From Sporocytophaga myxococcoides DSM 11118 (GTDB taxonomy: Bacteria; Bacteroidota; Bacteroidia; Cytophagales; Cytophagaceae), in contig NZ_AUFX01000006.1 in NCBI RefSeq assembly GCF_000426725.1, positions 62,001 through 126,000 of the forward strand: a stretch of DNA of 64,000 nucleotides. Direction: 5' to 3'. Positions 53,702 to 62,154 of the stretch are shown here, piece after piece; position 1 is the first letter of the stretch, and each line of letters starts with the position of its first letter. The notes under the pieces are model-generated. The model saw only the letters and a list, made by a program, of their open reading frames with translations. It made no database searches and had not been told where the DNA came from. The translations under genes and the position numbers were made by a program.

Positions 53702-53935
53702 TTAAAAGGAGGCTGTATAATCGTAAATTATTTCACGAATGTTCTTAAAATCAATGGGGTGCAAATCCAATCTGGTGTCCTTAAGCAAAAGCTTTTGATC
53801 ATCAGCCGAAACAAGACTCCCAAAAAGAGTTGTCTGATCATGCATGATGACATTGATTTCTTTCGAAACAACAGTGGATATTTTGGAAGGAATGTCCTTT
53901 GCAGGTATGCGGATAAGCCTTTTTCCCATTTTCAT
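53702..53935 (-). CDS. Small Sm-like-fold protein, recN partner
   Basis: The 77-residue protein has a short helix-like lead (MKMGKRLIRIPAKDIPSKI). The rest, VSKEINVIMHDQTTLFGSLV, SADDQKLLLKDTRLDLHP and FKNIREIIYDY, follows the strand order of the Sm/LSm fold (V-x-DGT-x-x-G-x-L ... D ... L-x-D ... I-x-x-I-x-x-D). No known family name comes to mind. It is two nt upstream of recN, so the two are translationally linked. The likely roles are RNA/DNA binding or protein scaffolding; this is inference from the strand pattern only. Confidence 0.6.
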   Translation of the reverse strand: MKMGKRLIRIPAKDIPSKISTVVSKEINVIMHDQTTLFGSLVSADDQKLLLKDTRLDLHPIDFKNIREIIYDYTASF

Positions 53936-53980
53936 TAAATTATATGCTAATTTAATAAAAATAGATAGAGTGAAGAATGA

Positions 53981-54883
53981 TCAGAGCTTAAGAAGCCGAT
54001 TATATTTATCTGAATTTAGCGGATCCATCTGCCTCAGAGTATTTACCACCTGTTGACGCATTTCCGGAGCAGCCTGGGAATAAATATTTATTATTTCCTC
54101 CACTTTGGCATTAAAAAAATTCTTAATCACTACAGAAGTTGGATTGATGTTATAAACTGTTTTTATTTTATCAAAAACAGTGATGATATCTTTTCTGCTT
54201 TGGTCTGCATTTATCATAAAGGTATCCATTGCCTGGCGATGATAAATGTATAAACCCTCTCTAAAAGGCGCAAATTGAGTATTGGTAAGGTTTTGAATTA
54301 ATGAAAATCTGCCGTTTGTTTCCAGCTGATCCCAACCTACTGCCTGAGAAGATTGTGCAATATTTGCAATATCTCTTGCTTTCTCATAATATTTAGTTCC
54401 CCCCATTTTCCCAAAAGTGTCATAATCCATAGCCAGGATCATGTAGGCATAATAAGAAAGCATTGCTGTAAGATTACCATTAAAAGAATTTTCAGTATAA
54501 TAAATTGCGCTTCCTTCTACATACTCAAAATTAAACTTCCTATCCAGGAATTTGAGAATCATAGTTTCTTTATTGGTGTTGTATAAAGGTCTTGTGGAAG
54601 TAATCATGGCCGTAGCCTCGTACAGACTTTGACCGGAAACCCCTGTAAGAGTGATAATAATGTTGCAGTTAATCCTCTCTTCCGGTTTATATTCATCAGT
54701 TGTCCACCTTTTGTTATTCATAAACTCCAGCATGGCTGCCTTCAACTGAGTCATAACATCCTTTTTCTCACTATTTTCAATACTCTCAGCATCAATAGTA
54801 ATGGTACAATTCAACTCACCTTGTTGAGCAAAAGCAATCAAGTTTGTGAATATAAAAATCAAAGCTATTAAGTACTTTTTCAT
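53981..54883 (-). CDS. DUF4835 protein (PorD-like, type IX secretion-associated)
   Basis: The 300-residue secreted protein (signal peptide ending AFAQ) matches DUF4835. The features are LNCTITIDAESIENSEKKDV, FMNNKRWTTDEYKPEERINC, VEGSAIYYTENSFNGNLTAM, the SYYAYMILAMDYDTFGKMGG block and the end QMDPLNSDKYNRLLKL. The family is restricted to Bacteroidota, always next to coaBC/recN, and I recall it being annotated as PorD of the type IX secretion system, which I could not verify. It is periplasmic. It lies between coaBC (74 nt) and the Sm-like gene (45 nt). Confidence 0.85.
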   Translation of the reverse strand: MKKYLIALIFIFTNLIAFAQQGELNCTITIDAESIENSEKKDVMTQLKAAMLEFMNNKRWTTDEYKPEERINCNIIITLTGVSGQSLYEATAMITSTRPLYNTNKETMILKFLDRKFNFEYVEGSAIYYTENSFNGNLTAMLSYYAYMILAMDYDTFGKMGGTKYYEKARDIANIAQSSQAVGWDQLETNGRFSLIQNLTNTQFAPFREGLYIYHRQAMDTFMINADQSRKDIITVFDKIKTVYNINPTSVVIKNFFNAKVEEIINIYSQAAPEMRQQVVNTLRQMDPLNSDKYNRLLKL

Positions 54884-54957
54884 ATTTCTGAAGTGGAGAG
54901 TTACAGCAAAAAAACTATGTATGTTACTGAATTTTTCTATTATGAAATTGACGTCTA

Positions 54958-56172
54958 TTATTTCTTTTTGAGATTCAGATGCTTCAATAACTCCTGGATG
55001 ATATCAGAAGCAACTTCTTTCTTACTTTTTAACTCAAAAGTCTGCACCATATTGTATCTGTCAATAAATGTTACCTTGTTGGTATCATATCCAAAACCCG
55101 CTCCATCATCTCTCAAAGAATTGAGTACTATAAAATCAAGGTTTTTATTTGCAAGCTTTGCTGATGCGTTCTGAATCTCATTTTCGGTTTCTAAGGCAAA
55201 TCCAACCAATACCTGATCAGGTTTTTTATTAGCCCCCACAGCAGCTGCAATATCTTTGGTTTTTACAAGCTCTATGCTCAGTTCCCCTTCTTTCTTTTTG
55301 ATCTTCTGTAATGCAACTTCTTTCGGAGTATAATCTGCAACAGCTGCCGAAAGTATAATAGCATCGGCATCTGTAGCATTAGTCATCACTGCATTAAACA
55401 TTTCCTCAGCCTTTTGCACTTTCACAAACTTAACAGAATCAGAAGGAGATTTTAATGCTGTAGGACCTGAAACCAGAGTAACAGAAGCCCCCAGTTGGTC
55501 AAGCTGACTGGCAATTTCGTAACCCATTTTTCCGGTTGAATGATTTCCGATAAACCTTACTGGATCTAGTGGTTCGTAAGTCGGTCCGGCGGTAACTAAT
55601 ATTTTCTTTCCAGCAAGCTTGCTATTTTCCTGAAAATATCTTTTTACAAAATCCGTAATATGTTCAGGCTCAGCTAAACGTCCCTCACCTTCAAGGCCGC
55701 TTGCTAAAAAGCCAAATTCGGCATCAATAATAATATTACTATAGGATTTAAGCTTTTCTATATTTGACTTTGTAGCCGGATGTCGATACATATCCAGATC
55801 CATTGCTGGAGCGAACATTACAGGACACTTAGCACTAAGATAAACTGCAGTTAGGAGGTTGTCGCAGACACCATGAGCCAATTTAAAAATTGTATTTGCT
55901 GTGGCTGGAGCGATCAGAATAAGATCTGCCCACAAGGCAAGATCTACATGATTATTCCACTCTCCTGCATCATTCCGGATTAAAGAATCATAGACAGGTT
56001 TTCCGGTCAGTGTCGAAAATGTAAGTGGCCCAATAAAAGAAGAAGCAGAGGGCGTCAGTATTACCTGAACCTCTGCTCCTTCTTTTATTAATAGTCTTGT
56101 TAATAAAGCTGCTTTATATGCCGCAATGCTCCCGCAAACACCAAGTATAACTTTTTTTCCGCGAAGCATCAT
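54958..56172 (-). CDS. coaBC: Bifunctional phosphopantothenoylcysteine decarboxylase/synthetase CoaBC
   Basis: The 404-residue coenzyme A enzyme has two parts. The N-terminal flavin-dependent CoaC domain has VILGVCGSIAAYKAALLTR, the active-site His in NNHVDLALWADL, and FAPAMDLDMYRHPA. The C-terminal CoaB domain (from ~residue 190) has ILVTAGPTYEPLDPVRFIGN and HSTGKMGYEIA. It converts 4'-phosphopantothenate to 4'-phosphopantetheine in two steps. Two ATGs are adjacent at the start. It follows rpoZ by nine nt. Confidence 0.97.
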   Translation of the reverse strand: MMLRGKKVILGVCGSIAAYKAALLTRLLIKEGAEVQVILTPSASSFIGPLTFSTLTGKPVYDSLIRNDAGEWNNHVDLALWADLILIAPATANTIFKLAHGVCDNLLTAVYLSAKCPVMFAPAMDLDMYRHPATKSNIEKLKSYSNIIIDAEFGFLASGLEGEGRLAEPEHITDFVKRYFQENSKLAGKKILVTAGPTYEPLDPVRFIGNHSTGKMGYEIASQLDQLGASVTLVSGPTALKSPSDSVKFVKVQKAEEMFNAVMTNATDADAIILSAAVADYTPKEVALQKIKKKEGELSIELVKTKDIAAAVGANKKPDQVLVGFALETENEIQNASAKLANKNLDFIVLNSLRDDGAGFGYDTNKVTFIDRYNMVQTFELKSKKEVASDIIQELLKHLNLKKK

Positions 56173-56181
56173 TCACATATA

Positions 56182-56511
56182 TTATTTCTCTTCGTTAGGC
56201 TTTCTGAAATGAATTTTTCCTTCGAAAAACTCATCAATAGCCACATTCGTTGGTTTTGGCATTCTTTCGTAGAACTTGGAAATCTCTATTTGCTCTCTGT
56301 TTTCAAAGATTTCTTCAAGATTATCAACTGTAGAAGCAAAATCAGCCAGTTTGTTATTCAATTCTTCTTTTACTTTTGAAGATATTTGTCTTGACCTTTT
56401 TGCCACAACTACAAGTGATTCATAGATATTTCCAGTAGGTGCAGATAACTTTTCAAGATCTCTCGTCACTATTGACGATGGAATTGTAGTAACTTTTGCT
56501 TTATTGTTCAT
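56182..56511 (-). CDS. rpoZ: RNA polymerase omega-like subunit
   Basis: The 109-residue protein matches the Bacteroidota omega/Rpb6-type subunit: TGNIYESLVVVAKRSRQISSK, with the helix that contacts beta-prime, preceded by VTRDLEKL. The C-terminal half (NREQIEISKFYERMPKPTNV) is specific to this phylum. It would aid RNA polymerase assembly. The order bamD-rpoZ-coaBC and the one-nt overlap with bamD (TAATG) strongly support the assignment. Confidence 0.88.
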   Translation of the reverse strand: MNNKAKVTTIPSSIVTRDLEKLSAPTGNIYESLVVVAKRSRQISSKVKEELNNKLADFASTVDNLEEIFENREQIEISKFYERMPKPTNVAIDEFFEGKIHFRKPNEEK

Positions 56512-57314
56512 TAGCTTTGAAAATTCTTTAAACGTTCTGTAATCCTGTCATATAACTCTTCAGCCTCTTTTTTGAATTTGCTTTCTGGGTATCTGTCTAT
56601 AAACCCATAATAAAATTCAAGCGCTGTATTATATCTTTCTCTTTGCAATCTTAATACACTGTGTTTGGCTAGATTATATTGTGCCTGGAACTGTATAAAC
56701 GTAGCTTCTTCTGCAAATTTACCAGAAGGATACCTGTCTAGAAAAGTTCCAAGACTTACAACAGCTGATTTATAAATGCCAATTTTATAATAAAGTTTTG
56801 CATTTTCAAATGCCTTGTATTCTGTTTTAGCATTCAATTCATCAGTCATCTTGTTCACTTCTTCCATATGACTGCTTTGAGAATATTTCACACCAAACAT
56901 CTGAATTGCCTGCAACGCCTCATCGGTATTTCCCTGATCAAGTTTGTATGCAGGACTATCCATGTATAAAGACTTTACATGCATATACATGCTTTCTTCT
57001 GCATATTCACTTCTTGGATAGGTTTCATACAAATCCTTGAAGTAATAACTGCTCATGATATATTGCTTATCATTAAAATAAGTATTGGCAAATACAAATT
57101 GTGCTTTTTCAGCTTCTGGGCGGCCTTTTAACAAAGGCATTATTTCTTCTAAAAGGACGTTGGCTTTGTAATTATCCTTTTTCTCATAATATTTCAGCGC
57201 AGCCTCCAGCTTTTTGTTGACGTCTGAACTTTTTTGAACCCGCTGAAATTCACTGCATGAAGACAGCAAAATCAGCAATCCCAACAAAAGACTTTTAGCA
57301 AAACCTAACTTCAT
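56511..57314 (-). CDS. bamD: Outer-membrane assembly lipoprotein BamD
   Basis: The 267-residue lipoprotein has signal and lipobox LILLSSC and a series of TPR helices: ALKYYEKKDNYKANVLLEEI, FANTYFNDKQYIMSSYYFKD, YPRSEYAEESMYMHVKSLYM and, near the C-terminus, FYYGFIDRYPESKFKKEAEE. BamD links BamA to the other Bam lipoproteins on the periplasmic face of the outer membrane. It heads the bamD-rpoZ-coaBC series. Confidence 0.93.
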   Translation of the reverse strand: MKLGFAKSLLLGLLILLSSCSEFQRVQKSSDVNKKLEAALKYYEKKDNYKANVLLEEIMPLLKGRPEAEKAQFVFANTYFNDKQYIMSSYYFKDLYETYPRSEYAEESMYMHVKSLYMDSPAYKLDQGNTDEALQAIQMFGVKYSQSSHMEEVNKMTDELNAKTEYKAFENAKLYYKIGIYKSAVVSLGTFLDRYPSGKFAEEATFIQFQAQYNLAKHSVLRLQRERYNTALEFYYGFIDRYPESKFKKEAEELYDRITERLKNFQS

Positions 57315-57439
57315 AAGACCGTAAAAGTAAACAAAATATGCTTTTTCTTCTAATTATTTCCATCCAAATTAATTTTCCCGGCAGTTAAAAGCCCTGAATT
57401 ATTAGAATTTCAGATTTTGGATATAACGAATTTATCTCA

Positions 57440-58951
57440 CTAATTGACATACCGTACACCTAAAACATCCTTTTTGGATGGTCTCTCTTTACCTCTCCAG
57501 ACAAACCCTTTTAACCTGGTTTCCGGCTCCAATATCTCATGGGGAGGAATAAACTTCGCGTCAGGACTTTTAATAAAAGATATGGTATTCACCTTAGCTT
57601 CTTTAAATCTAACGACCAGATCACTACAAACTACTTTATTCATTCCTATTAAAACCGTGTCTCCTTCCAGAGCGAAATACAAACTTTCTCCATTTCCATT
57701 CACATCCACTTTTTGGATTTTATTTTCCAGAAAGTGAGCCACCATTTTCTTACCTTTTACCTGATTATAATTTTCAAGACTGTCAATAGAGGCCATAAAT
57801 GCATTAACCTTCATATTCATCTTTGAAACTTTATTATTTACCAAGAGAATATTAATGGAGTCTGCTACAATCTGATTTTTTTCACTCCATAATACAGGAT
57901 CCCCAAAAAAATAAATCGTAGAATCTGCAAAATCATATACTAATGAATCACATTTACCTTGAAGATCATGACGGAAGATTTTGGTATGCTTATACGCGAT
58001 CAGTTTTTTAATATTTTTCTCAGGATAATCCAAGGATATTAAAGTATCAGCTGAAAGAAACAAGGTATCACCTCCAGAATAATTTTTCATTACCGGGTTT
58101 CCAAACACTTTAGAGGTTCCTCTTTTACTCCAGTAATTTGCCCTTTCTCCAAGTATAAGTACACTGTCCTTTGGGCTTTTTAAAATTACATTTCCTCTGG
58201 CAATTCCATTACCTTTTCTTTCGTCGTAATCCAGGTTATCAGCCTCTATGTCGAAATTACCTGACTGTACATTAGATCGCTCTTTCGTCGCAGTAACCTT
58301 GCTCATAATATTATATTCACCTTCTGTTGTAACCACAACACCATCAGGAGAAATGATTTTAGTGGGACCTTTGAAATAGGCAATATTGGTATAGGAGTTA
58401 TAGTCAAGGCTATCAGTAGTAAGTACAAAATTCTGAGATGGGTTTACAACCCGTACATCTTTCCGGAAATTAAATATTTTCTCTCCTAGATTATAATACC
58501 CTTCTCTACTTGTAAGTGTACTTTTCTCATCTTTAATGGTCCCGCCATTTGGATAAAAGGCCCTTCTTGCAGAAACATCATAATGAAGAACATCTGTAAA
58601 AAGAGTCATTGTCTTATCTTTCAGCACAACATTCCTTTTAGCAATAGTCTTTTTGGTATTCCCTTCATAAAGAAGATTTCGACAGGTAAGATTAACTGTG
58701 TCACCCTGATTCATTCGAACATTTCCGAAAGCCTCAATAGAGTTATTTTTGGGATTCTGATAGGCAGAGTCGCAATAGAGGTATGTTCCCTGTTGTTTAA
58801 AAATCACATCCCCTTTTAATCTCCTAATGTTAACTCCATTAACTGTAATACCTTCCAGTTCTTTGGCCTGGACTAGGTCTATTTTTCCCTGGGCATTTAC
58901 CAGATCGGGAATAAAAACCAGCAGAAAAAACAGATATAAGCAATATCTCAT
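57440..58951 (-). CDS. OstA/LptA-like organic-solvent-tolerance protein
   Basis: The ~503-residue secreted protein has a signal peptide (MRYCLYLFFLLVFIPDLVNA). Repeated beta-jellyroll units typical of OstA/LptA-like proteins follow: LKGDVIFKQQGTYLYCDSAY, IEAFGNVRMNQGDTVNLTCR and DYDERKGNGIARGNVILKSP. Such proteins carry lipopolysaccharide across the periplasm; this long form with several OstA domains is typical of Bacteroidota. The ATG at 58949-58951 is preferred over an upstream in-frame TTG, because it puts the signal peptide at the very N-terminus. It is divergent from tilS, 48 nt away. Confidence 0.85.
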   Translation of the reverse strand: MRYCLYLFFLLVFIPDLVNAQGKIDLVQAKELEGITVNGVNIRRLKGDVIFKQQGTYLYCDSAYQNPKNNSIEAFGNVRMNQGDTVNLTCRNLLYEGNTKKTIAKRNVVLKDKTMTLFTDVLHYDVSARRAFYPNGGTIKDEKSTLTSREGYYNLGEKIFNFRKDVRVVNPSQNFVLTTDSLDYNSYTNIAYFKGPTKIISPDGVVVTTEGEYNIMSKVTATKERSNVQSGNFDIEADNLDYDERKGNGIARGNVILKSPKDSVLILGERANYWSKRGTSKVFGNPVMKNYSGGDTLFLSADTLISLDYPEKNIKKLIAYKHTKIFRHDLQGKCDSLVYDFADSTIYFFGDPVLWSEKNQIVADSINILLVNNKVSKMNMKVNAFMASIDSLENYNQVKGKKMVAHFLENKIQKVDVNGNGESLYFALEGDTVLIGMNKVVCSDLVVRFKEAKVNTISFIKSPDAKFIPPHEILEPETRLKGFVWRGKERPSKKDVLGVRYVN

Positions 58952-58999
58952 TTGTATATTTATCTCACCAAAATTAATCAAAAAAGCAATTTTTCTAAT

Positions 59000-60328
59000 A
59001 TGTTACAAAGATTCCTCCAATTTATCTCCGAACATCAGCTTGTCTCCGAATCCGCATATGTTTTGGCTGCTGTAAGCGGAGGTAAAGACAGTGTGACCAT
59101 GTGTGAACTTTTACATTTGGCCGGAATTAACTTTGGAATAGCACACTGCAACTTCCAGTTAAGAGGATTAGACTCAGATCTGGATGAACAGTTTGTCAGA
59201 AAACTTGCAACTCACTATAAGGTTCCATTTTTTTCCCAACGATTTAAAACGGAAACATTCGCCAAAGATAACAGAATTAGCATTCAAATGGCTGCAAGAG
59301 ATTTGAGATATACCTGGTTTAGAAAACTTGCTTCTGAAAATGGTTTCGATTCTATTGCCACTGCTCACCATTTGAATGATGTGTTTGAAACAATATTACT
59401 TAACCTTACAAGAGGCACCGGATATGCTGGATTGCAGGGAATACAACCCCGCAATGGAGAAATAATCAGACCACTTCTTTTTTGCCAAAGGGAGGAAATA
59501 GATCGTTTTGTTCTGGAAAATAATCTTGAATGGAGAGAAGATATTTCAAATGCCTCTACAAAATACTATAGAAATCTTATCAGACATAAAGTAATTCCGG
59601 TTCTAAAAGAAATCAATCCTAGTCTTGAACAGACGGCGTATGAAAGTACTGAAAAAATACGTGCTGTTGCAAACTTCTTCAAATCCAAGATTAGTGAAAT
59701 TAAATCCAGGGCTCTTTCTTCCGATGGACCAGAGATAAGAATTAACCTGAATATTGTTCTTTCAGAACCGGAACCAGCCATTGTTTTAACCGAACTTCTG
59801 AATGAATTCGGTTTTACCTATAAGGATTCTGTAAATATTTTAAATACCAGGACTACCGGAAGTCTGTATTATTCCAAAACACATGTTTTGAATGTAGACC
59901 GGCAATCATTGTTGCTGAGGTATATAAATAACACAAATCCTGCTGAGGAATGTAAAATAAGCGAAGACCTGAATAATTTCACTTTCAGAAATCTTTCATT
60001 TTCGATGAACAAAATTACTACAGATGAGTTTGTTGTCCATTCAGATAGGTTTACAGCTCACCTTGATTGGTCTGCTTTGAAATTCCCGCTTATAGTTAGA
60101 AACTGGTTACCTGGAGATAGATTTATTCCTCTGGGAATGAAAAACTTTAAAAAAGTGAGTGATTTTTTGATTGACCAAAAAACGCCCTTGCTAATAAAAA
60201 ACAATACTTTGGTTATAATCAGTGATGAAAAGATCGCCTGGATTGTAGGAATGAGAATTGATGACAGATTTAAAATTACATCAAATTCTAAAACTGCTTT
60301 AAAAATCACCGTTAATCCTCCTTCCTGA
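59000..60328 (+). CDS. tilS: tRNA(Ile)-lysidine synthetase TilS
   Basis: The ~442-residue enzyme modifies C34 of the AUA-reading tRNA(Ile) with lysine. The PP-loop is VLAAVSGGKDSVTMCELL. The other blocks are IAHCNFQLRGLDSDLDEQFV, ATAHHLNDVFETILLNLTRG, and REDISNASTKYYRNLIRHKV with the tRNA-binding region. The C-terminal domain ends with a TilS_C-like WLPGDRFIPLGMKNFKKVSD. The ATG at 59000 is chosen; an in-frame TTG 48 nt upstream would add a tail that is not part of the family. Confidence 0.95.
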   Translation: MLQRFLQFISEHQLVSESAYVLAAVSGGKDSVTMCELLHLAGINFGIAHCNFQLRGLDSDLDEQFVRKLATHYKVPFFSQRFKTETFAKDNRISIQMAARDLRYTWFRKLASENGFDSIATAHHLNDVFETILLNLTRGTGYAGLQGIQPRNGEIIRPLLFCQREEIDRFVLENNLEWREDISNASTKYYRNLIRHKVIPVLKEINPSLEQTAYESTEKIRAVANFFKSKISEIKSRALSSDGPEIRINLNIVLSEPEPAIVLTELLNEFGFTYKDSVNILNTRTTGSLYYSKTHVLNVDRQSLLLRYINNTNPAEECKISEDLNNFTFRNLSFSMNKITTDEFVVHSDRFTAHLDWSALKFPLIVRNWLPGDRFIPLGMKNFKKVSDFLIDQKTPLLIKNNTLVIISDEKIAWIVGMRIDDRFKITSNSKTALKITVNPPS

Positions 60329-60423
60329 GGTCATTTTTGGTAAAAAACATTTTAATTTTGACATACTTTGGATAAATTTACACTCCTAGTTTATAATCAT
60401 TAACTAAAAAATCATATTTTACT

Positions 60424-61362
60424 ATGAAAGTAACAGTAGTAGGAGCAGGTAACGTTGGAGCAACCTGTGCCGATGTTTTAGCATATCGTGAGATTGCAAA
60501 TGAAATCGTTCTTCTTGATATTAAAGAAGGTTTCGCAGAAGGTAAAGCGCTTGATATTTGGCAGAAAGCACCGATCAATGTTTACGATTCGAAAACAGTT
60601 GGTGTAACTAACGACTACTCCAGAACTGCTGGTTCGGAAGTGGTAGTAATCACCTCGGGTCTTCCAAGAAAACCTGGTATGACGAGAGATGATCTTATTT
60701 CTACCAATGCTGGCATCGTTCAGTCTGTTACAGAAAACGTTGTAAAATACTCTCCGAATGCGATAATCATTGTCGTTTCAAATCCTTTGGACGTAATGAC
60801 ATATTGCGCACACCTTGCTTCAAAACTTCCAAGAAACAAAGTGATAGGTATGGCTGGTATCCTTGATACTGCTAGATATAGAGCATTCCTCGCAGATGAG
60901 ATCAAATGTTCTCCAAAAGAAATTCAAGGAATGCTTCTTGGTGGTCACGGAGATACTATGGTTCCGCTTCCTAGATATACTACTGTTGGTGGTATCCCGG
61001 TTACTGAACTTGTTGCCAAAGACAAACTGGATGCTATCATCGAAAGAACTAAAAACGGTGGTGGAGAGCTTGTGAAACTGATGGGAACATCTGCATGGTA
61101 TGCTCCAGGTTCTGCAGCTGCACAAATGGTTGAGGCAATAGTGAAAGATCAGAGAAGAATTCTTCCTGTATGTATCAAACTTGAAGGTGAATACGGTATT
61201 AATGACTGCTACCTTGGTGTTCCTGCAGTTTTAGGTAAAAATGGTATCGAAAAAGTAATCGAACTTAAATTGAATAGTGAAGAAATGGAGTTACTTCAGA
61301 CTTCAAGAAAACACGTAAAAGAAGTTATGAACGTGTTAGATAACATGCCTGCAAAAGCTTAA
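60424..61362 (+). CDS. mdh: Malate dehydrogenase
   Basis: The 312-residue enzyme oxidises malate to oxaloacetate in the citric acid cycle. It has the NAD-binding loop VVGAGNVGATCADVLAY, and the substrate Arg residues in SGLPRKPGMTRDDL, the variant typical of lactate-dehydrogenase-like bacterial MDH. It also has VVSNPLDVMTYCA and the catalytic His in LGGHGDTMVPLPRY. A near-consensus -7-like element (TACTTTG at 60364-60370) lies upstream. A perfect terminator follows. Confidence 0.97.
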   Translation: MKVTVVGAGNVGATCADVLAYREIANEIVLLDIKEGFAEGKALDIWQKAPINVYDSKTVGVTNDYSRTAGSEVVVITSGLPRKPGMTRDDLISTNAGIVQSVTENVVKYSPNAIIIVVSNPLDVMTYCAHLASKLPRNKVIGMAGILDTARYRAFLADEIKCSPKEIQGMLLGGHGDTMVPLPRYTTVGGIPVTELVAKDKLDAIIERTKNGGGELVKLMGTSAWYAPGSAAAQMVEAIVKDQRRILPVCIKLEGEYGINDCYLGVPAVLGKNGIEKVIELKLNSEEMELLQTSRKHVKEVMNVLDNMPAKA

Positions 61363-61380
61363 TACAACATGCATTAAATA

Positions 61381-61406
61381 AAAAACCCGGCTTAAACCGG
61401 GTTTTT
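61381..61406. terminator. Bidirectional rho-independent terminator
   Basis: A perfect stem AAAAACCCGG (61381-61390) with CCGGGTTTTT (61397-61406) closes a CTTAAA loop, and the T run continues. It lies between the convergent mdh and methyltransferase genes and can serve both strands. Confidence 0.92.
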
Positions 61407-62081
61407 TTATTTAGTAAGAATATAAATCGTTCGTTCTTTTAGTGTTGTGGTCTTATAATGAATTTCTTCCGCCCCATTGAAACCGGCTTCCTTTCCTATT
61501 TTTTCAACTTCTACAAATGAAGGGATGTAGCAATCCAAAGTACCATATTCATTTGAAATATGAAGTCTTTGTTTGTCCAAATGCTGAGCAAAAGTCTGGA
61601 AACCAATTTTAGGTACATCAATTACCAACTTTCCACCTTTATTGAGAAAACCTTCTACCTTTTGTATACAATTTTTTTGTTCCTCCAATGAAAAGTCTAT
61701 AATACCGGACCACATCCACAACGCCACATCAACCTTTCCTTCCATGGAATAAGTTTTAATGTCACCAAAAACAACCTCCACATTTTTGTATGTTTCAGTC
61801 AGATAATCAAATAAAACCGGGCTCTTCTCAAGGGCAATAATTTGTCCCTGAAATTTATTTTTCATCAGAAAATCAACACATCTACCATATCCTGCGCCTA
61901 TTTCCAGAATAGCCTTGGCATTTTTAAGACTTGAGTTTACCATCCAAAGGTCTGGGTAATCCGCAAATCCACCTTTTACTGCAAGTTCTTTAAGAGTATT
62001 GACTCCCAACCTATTGTAATAATTGATATTTCTATCATTCATTATTTCCTCTGACAAAAAAGACATATTATTGCTAACCAT
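61407..62081 (-). CDS. Class I SAM-dependent methyltransferase
   Basis: The 224-residue protein has the SAM loop AILEIGAGYGRCVDFLMKN near residue 60. The next strand is QIIALEKSPVLFDYL with the acidic ribose-binding residue, followed by VEVVFGDIKTYSMEGKVDVA and GKLVIDVPKIGF. It could act on a small molecule or a lipid; nothing in the neighbours narrows it. Start ATG at 62079-62081; Met6 or Met14 are possible alternatives. Confidence 0.8.
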   Translation of the reverse strand: MVSNNMSFLSEEIMNDRNINYYNRLGVNTLKELAVKGGFADYPDLWMVNSSLKNAKAILEIGAGYGRCVDFLMKNKFQGQIIALEKSPVLFDYLTETYKNVEVVFGDIKTYSMEGKVDVALWMWSGIIDFSLEEQKNCIQKVEGFLNKGGKLVIDVPKIGFQTFAQHLDKQRLHISNEYGTLDCYIPSFVEVEKIGKEAGFNGAEEIHYKTTTLKERTIYILTK

Positions 62082-62154
62082 TGTGTTCTAAAACGGTTTA
62101 TTAAAAAAATAGGATACATTGCGGGACTATTATTTTAATAAAAACCTGATAATT

